Shown piece by piece: positions 34,960-45,622 of a stretch of DNA of 64,000 bases. Source of the stretch: Platerodrilus igneus (lineage: Eukaryota > Arthropoda > Insecta > Coleoptera > Lycidae); assembly GCA_036346225.1 (NCBI GenBank), contig JARFIW010000995.1:3743216-3807215 (forward strand), given 5' to 3'. How positions within the stretch are numbered: position 1 is the first letter of the stretch; the number at the start of each line of letters is the position of its first letter. Made by a program: the position numbers and the translations under genes. Below the pieces are notes generated by a model. That model had not been told where the DNA came from. It saw only the letters and a list, made by a program, of their open reading frames with translations, and ran no database searches.

Positions 34960-36286
34960 TGGGTGCTTCAAAAAAATGTATACACACTTTGAACTTCCAT
35001 AGAAAATTTATTTACCGTTCTACAAAGTTAAATTTCAGGAAAATAGAAAGCTGAAAGTCCAATGTAAATGCAACATAAATAACAAATGTTAATACTGTTC
35101 AAATTGGTGACCTGCAGCATCAATACAATTCTGAGTACGAGTCACCACAGATTCTGTACATCGTATCAAAACGTCCAATGAGATTTCTCTACACACTGCT
35201 TGAATCTCATTCCAAAGAATGTCTAGGTTACGTGGTTTACGTTTGTACACCTCATCTTTTACTGTGCCCCACAAGAAGAAATCCAGTGGTGTAAGGTCTG
35301 GAGGCGTGCAGGAAACTCGATTGGCCCCTCGTCCTATCCACTGGCCCGACAAATTTTGATCCAGGTAAGCTCATGCGTCCCTGTGATAGTGCGGGAGCAC
35401 CATCTTGTTGAAAATAAAATCATCATTACCGTATAATGCACGAATGGCAGGAAATATGGAATCAGCAAGCATTGTTAGGTAATTAATACCAGTTACAGTG
35501 CCTTCAAATCGAAAAGGTCCAATGAGTCCCCTTGAAGACAAACCGCACCACACATTTACACCAGGCAAATTTACAGCTTTTTCAATTGTAATGTGAGGAT
35601 TTTCTTCACACCAGTAAACACAATTGTGCCTATTGACAGTTCCATTAAGTTTGAATTGGGCTTCATCCGACCAAATGATGCTACCCATAAATCCCGGTTC
35701 ACGTATCACCATCTCCTGAATCCATTCACAAAATTGCAACCTTCGATCTGGATCGTCGTCATTTAGCTGTTGCACCAGCTTTGGAATGTAAACACGATAC
35801 TTGCCTCTCTTCAGAATGCATAGCACGCTGCTAGCACTTACATCACTTTCACGTGCCCCTTGCCTTGAAGATTTGTTAGGAGAGCGTTGAAACAGTTCCA
35901 AGACTGTCGTTGATGACTCATCACTTGTAGCTGTTCGAGGCCGACCTGAATGACCTTTATGCACATCACACACTGTTCCATGAACTTCGAATTTGTCTCG
36001 TATGCGTGTAATTGTTAATCTTGAAGGTGGTTCTGTATCATACTCCCTTCTCCACTGTCTTTGAACTTCATTTACATTCTCAAACTTCCAGTACCACTTA
36101 ATAACCTGCTTTCGTTCTTCAAAACTCAAACGTACGTCTGCCATGTTGATATTACAAATTCCAACTGATAATATAACATAGAGGGACGATTATGCTGGCA
36201 ACTGGCGAAGAAATATAACATTAGCCTTGTAGTGCGGGAAAACTACAATAGTTTAAAGTGTGTATACATTTTTTTGAAGCACCCAG
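34959..36286 (-). mobile_element. Mariner-type transposon, 1328 bp, perfect 32-bp ends
   Basis: Terminal inverted repeats of 32 bp starting CTGGGTGCTTCAAAAAAATG are identical at both ends, and TA flanks each side. The single gene is on the minus strand. Perfect ends indicate a recent arrival, yet the transposase is frameshifted (next entry), so the copy is non-autonomous. It sits in the (TA)n tract at the start of LTR-like copy D, in the 16.3-kb RFC1 intron. Confidence 0.95.
35089..36144 (-). pseudogene. Mariner-type transposase, frameshifted
   Basis: Starts at ATG 36144 (MADVRLSFEERKQVIKWYW). An N-terminal helix-turn-helix is followed by HSGRPRTATSDESSTTVLEL, a GRPR linker typical of the superfamily, and by a second helix-turn-helix. 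SIIWSDEAQFKLNG carries the first catalytic aspartate. Near 35400 the frame slips: the block that should hold the second aspartate reads QQDGAP only in another frame, and the C-terminus continues at 35352-35089 with SGQWIGRGANRVSCTPPDLT (third aspartate) and LDFFLWGTVKDEVYKRKPRN. Total about 345 codons, normal length. Confidence 0.93.
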
Positions 36287-36302
36287 TATATATATATATA
36301 TA

Positions 36303-37193
36303 TTTATTTTGGAATATACTAATGGTAGGGGAGTAAAAACTGACACATATATCAAGTTTCATTGAACATAAAAAAACATTATTTATTCTATTAAATCAAT
36401 AGCCACAAGCCAATGAAGTTGGCTTGGCTTGTCTGCAAAATTATGTAATAATTATTTTTATAATCCTGTATTATTAGAAGGAAGACTGGCACCCGAAATT
36501 TGTTTTGTTGATTAATTAACTGTGACATTACTGTGGCAGTTTATTTAGAAAAGTTCCTTTCTAATTTAATCATCTTTTGTGTAATTTTTTCACACTTGTT
36601 TAACACAAAAAGTTACTTTTACATTATAAAATTGATTACTACACTGTTAAAGGAAAGGAAGTGTTTGTGAAATGGTACTATTTTGGTACTTTAATAAGGA
36701 CTATATTTTTATCATAACTGCCAAATTCCATCTCTAGGAACCATTACGAGTATTATAAAGAATGTTACAACTACAAGGAGTCTAAATAAACTTTGTAAGT
36801 GTCAGGTTGCACAATCTGTAACGGTTAGTGAACGAGAATTTCAAATATTAATGCATGTTAAGCTGCGAATGGAGGGTTATTTGAACATTTAATTAAATGA
36901 TTTTTTGTTTAATTCAATGTTTGGTGTTATTTATTCTTTACACGATTATCTATGTCGTTATGGCAGTCAAGGCGAAAACGATAAATAATATTATTAAGAG
37001 GTTTTTCTCTTTCTCAAATGACAACTGAGTTTAAACCTGATTACAGTGTTAGAATATGCGACCGACATTAATTGAATACGCTTTCATCGAAATTCCAACA
37101 TATGTTTGTTATTAAAAGGAAAATGAAATTCTCTTAAAATGAAAATTATACATAATTTATACACAATTGTGTATTATGATAACAATGCTTAAA
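36303..37193. other. Intronic DNA with no recognised feature
   Basis: AT-rich, no coding similarity, no repeats noticed. Confidence 0.5.
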
Positions 37194-38475
37194 TGATCAT
37201 TTTAAATCGAGTTAGTAATTAAAGAATAGAAAATGTAAGGTCTGCAGGATTCAAATATGTACCTTCGACTTTAATCGACAATAACCAATTGCACCACCTG
37301 TACCGATAATTACAATTGGAAAAATATACAAATCTGGCATGCACGCAACCATATATCAACCTAAATTTCAATTACATTTGTCAATCATATCTGATATTGT
37401 CAAATTTTTGACCTGTGTCAGATATAGACAGGAAGCGATGCTCCAAATCCGGCTGTAAATCGACTACTAAATACTAATATTAGGTAGTTGCACAAGACAA
37501 GTTCATTATAACGCAACATTTCTTCTTATGAATTAATGTCATTAGTATTATAATCAACTTCTTTGTGCAATTACCCTATATTTGTATTCAATATTTGGCT
37601 TACTGCCATGATTTTGAGTACTGCTTTCTGTCAATATCTGACATGGGTCAAAAACTTGACACTGACAGGTATGATTGACAAAATTCCAAATGTAATTTCT
37701 TATGCTACTTGGCGTTACAAGCTTTATTTTAATAATTAGGTATGTCATTTCCATTTTGAAATTGAAAACATATCCCTTCATTAATTTAAGTAGTATAAAG
37801 TTGGTTACGATGCATGTAGGGGAAGAACTTATAATTTATTACATGTATTTGGTTGTGTACATGCTTTCTTATGCTCAAAGTAATGTGTCTTTATTTCAAC
37901 CCATGAGAGTATTCGGCAGTCGAATAACAGGTTTTAATGAATTCGTATGGATGGATGCTAGTGATTATTACGGATAGTATCTTGAACTATCTTACTGAAC
38001 AGATGTGATAGTTGGTGAAAAATGCAGTGAATTCATACCTTTTCCGTTACCTTAATATCTCCGTTCCGATTGTTGTAGGTTAACAACAACTTCATTACGA
38101 TTTGCATAAAAATGCCAGTGACCCAATGAGGATCCTGTTGTACTTTTAGAGAGCAAGAGCCGTTTTACAAGGATATAATTTAAGGTAAGTTGTTCTTAGG
38201 TTAATTATTGTTCTTTCATTAGTGAAAACTCTGTGCAATTTTGTGCCCTCTGTATAACCCAGATTTAAACTAAAATACATTTGTCATTTGGCAAGTAATA
38301 GATTGGCAGTTAGATTGATTGATGTATAGTTGTGTACATGATTTAGATTTATATATCTTTCCAATTGTAATCACCGGTCCAGGTGGTGCAATTGGTTCCA
38401 TGTTGACAATCAAAGCTAGAGGTTACAGGTGATTTTCTATCTTTCAATTACTAACTCGATTTGAAATGATTGTTT
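37194..38475. mobile_element. Nested inverted repeats with tRNA-like heads
   Basis: Two pairs of inverted segments share one axis: outer 37200-37325 with 38358-38470, inner 37368-37505 with 37558-37700. Matching blocks include GGTGGTGCAATTGGTT, AATTACTAACTCGATTT and TGACCTGTGTCAGATAT against TGACATGGGTC. The outer arms hold a tRNA-like segment with an A-box-like GGTGGTGCAATTGGTTA and a degraded B box TTTGAATCC (minus, 37305-37240). About 660 bp separates the inner right and outer right arms with no mirror copy, so a later insertion or deletion is implied. Ends unresolved. Confidence 0.55.
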
Positions 38476-38648
38476 ATGCCTTATTATTATAAAACAATAC
38501 GATGGAAGAATGTCTATTGAACTGACAATAAATTTTTTCATATATATTATTGTGTTGCTTTCTTAAATCAGCAAAAAATTTTTAATTCTTGGGCTCTGCA
38601 AGTCCCACTTCACTTGTTATTACCAGAAATAACAGTTACAAATTACAG

Positions 38649-38872
38649 ATGGTGCTTCACCAACAAAAAAACATGTATTGCTTATGGACGAAGTAGATGG
38701 AATGGCTGGTAATGAAGATCGTGGCGGGATTCAAGAACTTATTAATTTAATAAAAAATTCCAGTATTCCAATTATTTGTATGTGTAACGATCGAAATCAT
38801 CAAAAGATTCGATCACTTGTTAACTACTGTTTTGATTTACGTTTTCCTAGACCAAGACTAGAACAAATTAAA
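38649..38872 (+). CDS. RFC1: RFC1 exon: Walker B and sensor 1
   Basis: Acceptor ATTACAG and donor GTACGT at 38873. It encodes KKHVLLMDEVDGMAGNEDRG, where LLMDEVD is Walker B (magnesium and catalytic water). Then GIQELINLIKNSSIPIICMC and NDRNHQKIRSLVNYCFDLRF follow, the first asparagine being sensor 1, and PRPRLEQIK. This is the most conserved stretch of RFC1. Phases match neighbouring exons. Confidence 0.97.
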
Positions 38873-38926
38873 GTACGTTTTAGACTATTATTTTATGTAT
38901 TAAACTTATATGTAATGAAATTTTAG

Positions 38927-39273
38927 GGAGCCGTGATGTCCATCTGTTTTAAAGAGGGCATTGATATTATGCCTAATGCACTTAATGAAATCATTGTAGC
39001 TGCAGGTATGGATGTACGGCAAATATTAACAAACTTATCAGTTTGGTCTGCTGGCAAAAAAGCATTAAATCTAGAAACAACAACTAAAGAAGCTAATACT
39101 GCTATAAAAGATGTACCATTAGGTCAATGGGAAGTTTGTCATAAAGTATTTACAGCATCAGAGCATAAAACAATGTCAGTTAGCGACCGAGCTCGTTTAT
39201 TTTATCATGATTATAGTTTAGCACCATTGTTTGTTCAAGAAAATTATCTAAAAGTCATACCACATGCACCTAA
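38927..39273 (+). CDS. RFC1: RFC1 exon: AAA+ lid and start of collar
   Basis: After a 54-bp intron: GAVMSICFKEGIDIMPNALN, then AAGMDVRQILTNLSVWSAGK (lid helices with the DxRQxLxNL block), then VCHKVFTASEHKTMSVSDRA and LFYHDYSLAPLFVQENYLKV, which begins the RFC1-specific C-terminal domain that packs in the clamp-loader collar. Donor GTAATA at 39274. Confidence 0.97.
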
Positions 39274-39319
39274 GTAATACCTTGCACTATTTTATTATTG
39301 GTTTATACGTTACTTTTAG

Positions 39320-39574
39320 GGATGAATTTTTAAAACGATTTTCAGCAGCTGCCGAATCTATAAGTATGAGTGATCTAATAGACAAACAAATTCGAACGAG
39401 CAACAATTGGTCTCTTTTGGATGTGCAAGCAATGTGCGCATCAGTTATACCAGGTAGTTATTTACAAGGACACATAAGTGGTCAGATCGACTTTCCTAGT
39501 TGGCTAGGAAAAAATTCTAAAAAGAACAAATTTAATAGATTAGTTAGTGAAATACAATCGCATATGCGAAAAAG
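39320..39574 (+). CDS. RFC1: RFC1 exon: C-terminal domain, part 1
   Basis: After a 46-bp intron the split lysine codon (AA|G) is restored. It reads DEFLKRFSAAAESISMSDLI, NNWSLLDVQAMCASVIPGSY and FPSWLGKNSKKNKFNRLVSE, all recognisable RFC1 C-terminal blocks (AADSIxxxDLV, NWSLLxxQAxxASVxPG, FPSWLGKxS). Donor GTATAT at 39575. Confidence 0.96.
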
Positions 39575-39629
39575 GTATATTTTTTATTGAGTAACTGTTA
39601 AGGAAGCAACTTTTGTTTATATCTTGTAG

Positions 39630-39843
39630 TATATCTGGAAGTCGAAGTGCTGTCAATTTAGATTATGTAACACATTTGCGCAATAATATTGCAAAACCAT
39701 TAATTGATAATGGTCTGGATGGTGTTAGTGCTGCTGTTGAAGTGATGCATTCCTATAATCTTTTACGTGAAGATCTGGATGGTATAATCGAATTGTCACA
39801 GTGGCCTAAGCAAAAGGATCCCATGAACCTAGTTGAATCAAAG
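39630..39843 (+). CDS. RFC1: RFC1 exon: C-terminal domain, part 2
   Basis: After a 55-bp intron: SISGSRSAVNLDYVTHLRNN, IAKPLIDNGLDGVSAAVEVM and LLREDLDGIIELSQWPKQKD. These are the last collar helices of RFC1. Donor GTAAAT at 39844. Confidence 0.96.
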
Positions 39844-39897
39844 GTAAATACATTATTATAGAAATTAATTAAATTGGGAATATTTGTTTAAAATTAG

Positions 39898-40089
39898 ATC
39901 AAGGCAGCTTTCACAAGAGCTTACAACAAAGAAGTTGTTTTGCCGTATTCTATTCAGTCTGCTGTAGTTAAGAAAAAAAGTGCAATGCAAACTGATGAAT
40001 TAGGTATTAATAATTATGAAGACCAGGAGGAAGAAGCCGATTCCAATCCTGAAGACAATGATAATATTTCAAATGATGCTATGATAAAG
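39898..40089 (+). CDS. RFC1: RFC1 exon: end of domain and acidic linker
   Basis: After a 54-bp intron: IKAAFTRAYNKEVVLPYSIQ (matching KVKAAFTRAYNKEAHLTPYS of the family), then an acidic linker DQEEEADSNPEDNDNISNDA and MIK. The exon ends on a codon boundary before the 10.0-kb intron (donor GTAAGT). Confidence 0.95.
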
Positions 40090-40234
40090 GTAAGTATACT
40101 GTTTTTTGCCCTTTATTGCAAAGTATTTTTAAGCAATTGTTATGTTTACCGTACTTTCAGTACAAATTTAGCGAAATTGAACATTCCTGGTGTGAATTAA
40201 TTATGCATAACCTTGACGTAAAAGGGATTGTCTA

Positions 40235-41198
40235 AAAATTAGGTTGTATTACTGGCAACGCAATCGGAATATCGACAATGATATGGTTGCACTGCAGCAC
40301 TTTCTAAAATTACTGATGTCATAATATATGCCACTGACAACAACAAAATTACTGCACTTATATTACTAGACTACACAAAAACATTTGACACAATAGATAT
40401 CAACGTTATGCTTGATATATTATCGTATATAGGCTTTGGCAGTGGTGCATGTCAACTCATGAACAGTTATTTGGGGAATAGATCACAATCTATATCTTTT
40501 TTGGTATATATTCCAATATTCGAAAATTAAAGTCTGGTGTACCGCAAGGTTCAATCCTAGGTCCATTACTATTTTCTATTTATATGTCTCAGTTTTCATC
40601 TGTAATTAGTAGTTGTTCAGTGTACTTTTATGCAGACGATACACAACTGTATTATTCCTTTCCGATGGAACAACTAAATGTTAACGAATTGAAAATCAAT
40701 AGTGACATAAGTAGGTTAGTTGTTAAACAACATAGTTAAACATTAACCCATCGAAATCTAAAGTTTTCATTTTTGGACTTAAGATTTATCGTATAGTGGC
40801 AGCACAAAAAATTCATATTAAAGTCAATGACATAATTATTGCACACTGTGTTGAGGCAAGAAACCTGGGATTAATCATTGATGTCGACCTAAGATTCAAA
40901 TGCCATGTTAATAAACTAATACAAAGAGCTTATATTAATATAAAACATCTATGTGCCAATAAACATTTATTAAACGTCGGAATTAAAACACTGTTATGTG
41001 AATCTTTGGTGCTGTTTTTGTTTAATTTTGGAGATGTGATTTATGGGCCTTCTCTTGATAAGGAATTCTCCAGAAGGGTTCAAAAGGTTCAAAACTCTTG
41101 TCTGCATTTGATTTTTGGAATCCGTAAATTTGAACATATTTCTCATAAGCTAAAAGCTGTAAATTGGATAAATATGGAAAAACGTCGTCTACTACATA
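40235..41198 (+). pseudogene. CR1/Jockey-type element, part 1 (interrupted)
   Basis: Broken frames read ILLDYTKTFDTIDINVMLDI (first catalytic aspartate block), SGVPQGSILGPLLFSIYMSQ, YFYADDTQLYYSF (catalytic YADD), then NPSKSKVFIFG and, in 40796-41198, EARNLGLIIDVDLRFKCHVN and LLCESLVLFLFNFGDVIYGP. The element is cut at 41200 by a mariner-type transposon and resumes at 42496. It lies in the 10.0-kb RFC1 intron. 5' truncated and dead. Confidence 0.85.
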
Positions 41199-41200
41199 TA

Positions 41201-42493
41201 CAGGGTGGCGCAATAGAACGTGCATATTGCATCATCTTTTTTTGCGGGGTAGAAGGGGCGTGGGCGGGGGGAGTCCGATATCGTTGGATAGCGCGGTTCA
41301 TAAAGTTTTAGTCACTATGAGTAACTTCGACGGAAGCGTCGCGCATTTCTGAAAACTCTCGTTAAATGCGTGGTTGTCAGGCGACTATTTTGTTCTGAGT
41401 ATGGTGTACGGCAAATTAGGGAGGCTCCGAGTGCTAATTTAATTAAAATCTGGATAAAGCGTTTTGAAGAGACTGGATCGACGTTTAAACCACACGCGAA
41501 AGGTCGTCCCACGCACATCTAGGACCGAAGACAATATTGAGAGTGTTAAGCAGTCGGTACGAGAAGATCCACAAATGTCTACTCGCAAGAGATCGTCTGT
41601 CCTAAACATATCGCGACGAAGTTTGCAACGAATTTTAAACTTGGATCTTAAATTGCATCCATACAAGCTGCAATTAACCCAAGAATTGAAAGACTCTGAC
41701 TTCATAGCACGGCTCACATTTGCTAATGAAATGCTCAATCAGTTTTCAAATTTTGAAAACATCCTTTTCTCTGATGAGGCACATTTTCATATGAATGGGT
41801 TCGTAAACCGCCAAAATTGTCGTTATTGGAATAGTGAAAATCCCAGACTCAAACATCAAAAACCGTTACATAGCCCTAAAGTGACAGTTTGGGCCGCAAT
41901 CTCTGCCAAAGGAATAATTGGTCCTTATTTTTTTGAAAACGCACGGGGGCAAAACATCACTGTTAATACCGAACGCTATATTGCGATGTTGGAAGGTTTT
42001 TGGCCCCAGAACTTGAAAATTCAAGAATAAAGAACTCTAGGACTTGGTTCCAACAAGACGGAGCTACCAGTCACACATCAAATGACTCCATGGCGGTTGT
42101 GAAGCAGATGTTCCTGGCAAACTGATTTCGAAAAGAGGTGATATCCCATGGCCTCCGCGCAGTCCAGACTTGACGCCTCCTGACTTTTTTTTGTGGGGAT
42201 ACCTTAAACACAAAGTCTACACCAATAATCCAAGAAACATCAGTCAGCTCAAGGAGAATATTCGTGATGAAATGGCAGCAATCACACCAGCACTACTTAA
42301 GAAAGTTTTCGCTAATTTCAGTTTGCGGTTAGAGGAGTGCCAACGTAGAGAGGGTCATCATTTAGATGATGTTATTTTTAAAAAATAAACTTCAGTTATC
42401 ACTTAATAATTGCTTAGTTTTATTTTAATTATACCTTTTGTATTTATTTTTTAATAATTATTTTTAAAATGCACGTTCTATTGCGCCACCCTG
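41201..42493 (+). mobile_element. Mariner-type transposon, 1293 bp, inside CR1-type element
   Basis: Inverted ends CAGGGTGGCGCAATAGAACG at 41201 and its complement ending at 42493, extending to TGCA (24-25 bp), with TA on both sides (41199-41200 and 42494-42495). One degraded transposase gene on the + strand. It splits the reading frame of the surrounding CR1-type element, so it is the younger of the two. Confidence 0.95.
41317..42388 (+). pseudogene. Mariner-type transposase, broken
   Basis: A poor N-terminus from ATG 41317 (MSNFDGSVAHF, stop, shifts) is followed by the long frame 41464-42030: GRPR-like linker region VPRTSRTEDNIESVKQSVRE, a helix-turn-helix (STRKRSSVLNISRRSLQRIL) and NILFSDEAHFHMNG (first catalytic aspartate). 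After a stop and shift, TWFQQDGATSHTS (second, near 42043) and, after more shifts, PRSPDLTPPDFFLWGYLKHK (third, near 42160). Normal layout, but at least three disruptions. Its C-terminus resembles the fragment at 22530-22810. Confidence 0.9.
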
Positions 42494-42495
42494 TA

Positions 42496-42985
42496 GCTTG
42501 TTTTTGTCACAACATTTTATTTAGTAAAACACCGCCATACCTATATAATAAGATAAGATACAGGACGGATGTACATAATATAAATATTAGGGTATGCTGA
42601 CAATCCCGTCACATAAGACTCAGATATTCAAACGTTCTTTCTCATATACTGCAGTACATATTTATAATTCAATACCTCTGGACTTTAAAATCATGTTATC
42701 CTTACGCTTTAAAATAAATTTAAAAAATCATTTTTTACAACAAGGCTTTAAGTAGATTTTTTTCCTATTCTTTTTTTGTTTTCATCCCATTGCTAAGTAA
42801 GTCAAAATCTGCCAATCAACTGTGCACAATAACAAATATTTATTTATGATTTAGGGTTAAGTGTAAGAACAGAGGGTTCATTGTAACTCAACTGAACTTC
42901 GCCCTTTGCACAAAAATTATCTGTACACATAAATGTAAATGTTATTAATTTGTCTATGTTGTCCAATAAAGCCATTATTATTATT
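42496..42985 (+). pseudogene. CR1/Jockey-type element, part 2 and 3' end
   Basis: Continues the element broken at 41200: TPPYLYNKIRYRTDVHNINI, then after a shift HKTQIFKRSFSYTAVHIYNS and a final LRFKINLKNHFLQQGFK. The 3' UTR runs to AATAAAGCCATTATTATTAT, an ATT-repeat tail (42965-42985) usual for this group. Confidence 0.8.
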
Positions 42986-42989
42986 ATTA

Positions 42990-43937
42990 GTAATCATTGT
43001 GAGTAAAGTACCCAAATTAATATAACCACCCCAGGAACTTACCTGGTTTTTACTAAAGCCAAGGTGGTGTGCTTTTCTTTACGACCAAGTCATGGACTAG
43101 TGGGTTTTTGGTGTCTTTCTGGTGTGGTCCAGATTTAGCACAACGAGGCGCAGGTAGTTTTTGATAATGGAAGGTATAAACAGGAAAGGGAATCACTGTC
43201 AAATCATCGTCCTACCAAGCACATAAGCTGCAATAAGCAAATCAAATAAAGGCAATGCAGTCAACTTAATGTACTCCCATGATTATTTCAAAGATGTACT
43301 ACCATGGACACAGCAATAATTGTATGATAGCCAGTTAATTGAGGATAAAATACGGAAATTTTTTATACAACCACCAAGGAATGATATTGTAAACAACAAA
43401 GGCAATAGCCCGTAACCAACATGTTCAGGAAAACAAAAAATGCATACCGCTCCTATGATATAAAAACGAATGATATTGAAAATTATAACAAATGATTGAA
43501 AAATATGCATAAGAAAGCACACCATGGTTCTTTTGTTTCGAAAACATTTTTTACTGTGATTGTTACTAGATATAATTAGTATTTAAGGAGTGGATGATAC
43601 AGACGTTCCTCCTTACAATTGAATTTTGTTTTGTTATTCAAATTCCTAGAAATTATTTATTAGACTTATATTTTATGTGCATTTTATGTTTAATTATTCA
43701 GAAACATATATTTCTCTTCCCCCCTCCTTTGTAACCTTGTAATGCAGACGACCATTTTGTTTTGATTTTGTTCTTTTCTTACTGGTCTGCTTGCATTGTG
43801 GGTAACAAGGTATTATGAAATAGGTTAGATAGGGTATACAAATAATTCACTAGAGGTCGCCAGTAGAATATTCTAGTGTCAAAATTCATGAAGATGCAAA
43901 TTCAATTCAATTTATTAAATAATAAATTATAACCAGA
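42990..43937. other. Intronic DNA with no recognised feature
   Basis: Slightly GC-richer around 43030-43160. An 80-codon minus frame at 43525-43283 resembles nothing known to me. Confidence 0.45.
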
Positions 43938-44210
43938 TAGATATTTTATGAAAACAGTTTTGCTGACCTAATACCTTTTAAATAATAATTTTATAATTAC
44001 GTGTAACTGGTAACAATAATTATATATGTTCGTGTCACCCACCATATAGCTTCTAGAATGAAAATTTTATTCGAATAAAATTTTCATTCTAGAAGCTTTA
44101 TGGTGGGTGACACGAACATATATAATTATTGTTACCAGCTACACGTAATTATAAAATTATTATTTAAAAGGTATTAGGTCAGCAAAACTGTTTTTCATAA
44201 AATATCTATT
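43938..44210. repeat. Near-perfect palindrome, ~136-bp arms, no spacer
   Basis: The sequence reads the same on both strands around ATTCGAAT (44069-44076). The arms differ at only a few positions (for example CATATAGC against GCTTTATG, and one extra T near 44193). The right arm is the 3' UTR of the minus-strand CR1-type element that begins at 44215, so the left arm is an inverted duplicate of that UTR. Confidence 0.93.
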
Positions 44211-44214
44211 GAGA

Positions 44215-44922
44215 TTTATGGTTATGCACTGTTACTTTGTACAGCAATCAGTTTTTTTTTTAGAAGATATCTGAATGCTTTTAAAGATTCTACCCCTAGA
44301 AATACATCCAAGTGCTTGTTGAAGATTACTGCACATTGATATTTAAAACAGCCTTTAAAAAAGTATGTTTTATGAGCAGGAATTGTTAAATTAGTGTTAT
44401 TACGAATGTTAAGATCGTGGCTCATTATTCTTGCTTTTAAAAGACTGTGTAAATAACTTTGTTCTTTTGACTTCAAAATTTTTAATAAGAAAGTTGCGAA
44501 TAGCAACTCAGTATGACCTTTAGTTATAAGATAGACAAGGCATTATAAATAGGGGCGACGTGATCTCTGTACATAACATCATAAGAATACCTCAAACAAG
44601 AATTCTGGAGAATTTGCAATTTTTTTATAATGTCCAGTGAGGTAAATGAAGTAAACAGTATTACAATAGTCAACATGACTTAATACAGGAATTAGAAACA
44701 GGTTCCATTTTAATTCTGGGGGTAGAAGAGCTTTATACCTATAAAGAGATTTAAGTTTGTAATAGCCTATACTACATATTTTGTTAGAATGCCTTTCTAA
44801 GTTAAAGTTGCTATCAAATATTACACCTACGTTTTTGGTTTTCTCAGCAAAGTCAGTTATATGATTGTCCAGAATAATATCTAAGTTACATACCTTTTAA
44901 ACATAGTGCAATAATAGGAAGA
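44215..44922 (-). pseudogene. CR1-type element, C-terminal part
   Basis: Minus strand, from 44920 downwards: NVGVIFDSNFNLERHSNKIC, YKLKSLYRYKALLPPELKWN, LSHVDYCNTVYF, then 44506-44222: SHDLNIRNNTNLTIPAHKTY, KGCFKYQCAVIFNKH and SLKAFRYLLKKKLIA. This is the thumb and C-terminal domain of a CR1-group polymerase. The upstream part lies at 46040-45623 beyond a P-type MITE. Confidence 0.82.
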
Positions 44923-44930
44923 CCCGACAC

Positions 44931-45614
44931 CACATAACACCTACTTTATAATGGTAACTGCCATGTTAAAATCTAGCATTAAGTTTTATGCAACCAACAA
45001 TACATTGAAGTTCGGAGTTTAAACACTGCAAGTGAGTGGCGTGTGTGTATTTACAGTTACCTAATTTAAATTAAATTGACAGATAAAAGAAACTAAATAG
45101 TGGAAATTTGTAAAAATATACACCACTGCTTCTAATTCTGAAATTCTTTTGAAAAATGTTCATTACATACAACATAACTACTGCAGATCTGGCTAAATGT
45201 TTTATTAAGTAACAAGGGGTTGTTTACATTTCTAATCCATAACCTAAACAGTTCTTCATCATTTTTAGTGAAATAATGTCGTTTACTCTCGGTGTCATTG
45301 CACCCATTTTGTTTATTTCGCACTCTATAAGTTTCCATTTCTGAAAATAAACGACTAATCTAACGATAACAGCACAAAATTGAAAAATAATACTATAGTA
45401 GTTAAATTTAATTTAAAAAATCTTTAAGTATCTTGGCGTCACCTACTACAATTACAATACGAATTGCCAAGGGAACGAGACGATCGTTTACGAAGACTGC
45501 AGCGCTACTTTTATGCAGTGTTTAAACTCCATACTTCAGTTGTATAGCTGGTTGCCTAAAACTTAATGCTCAAGTTTTGTATATTAGTTTCCATTATAAA
45601 GTAAGTGTTATGTG
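44931..45614 (-). mobile_element. P-superfamily MITE with 8-bp target duplication
   Basis: A 684-bp unit flanked by perfect 8-bp duplications CCCGACAC (44923-44930 and 45615-45622). The ends form inverted repeats of about 105 bp (~80% identity) starting CACATAACACCTACTTTATA on the left and CACATAACACTTACTTTATA on the right (complement). Shared inner blocks include AGCATTAAGTTTTA and GGAGTTTAAACACTGCA. P elements make 8-bp duplications and encode THAP DNA-binding domains, and a THAP remnant lies inside. It splits the CR1-type element. Confidence 0.88.
45132..45338 (-). pseudogene. THAP domain remnant of a P-type transposase
   Basis: Sixty-eight codons: NGCNDTESKRHYFTKNDEEL, FRLWIRNVNNPLLLNKTF, VVCNEHFSKEFQN. 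HYF..NDEEL..LWI and the C-x-x-H-F end fit a THAP zinc finger (C2CH), but the first cysteine position is not clear, so zinc binding may be lost. The rest of the transposase is absent. Confidence 0.7.
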
Positions 45615-45622
45615 CCCGACAC

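Noticed and set aside
37702..37977. 91-codon ORF as a gene
   Set aside because: It begins inside an inverted-repeat arm, is hydrophobic by AT-rich composition and has no recognisable domain.
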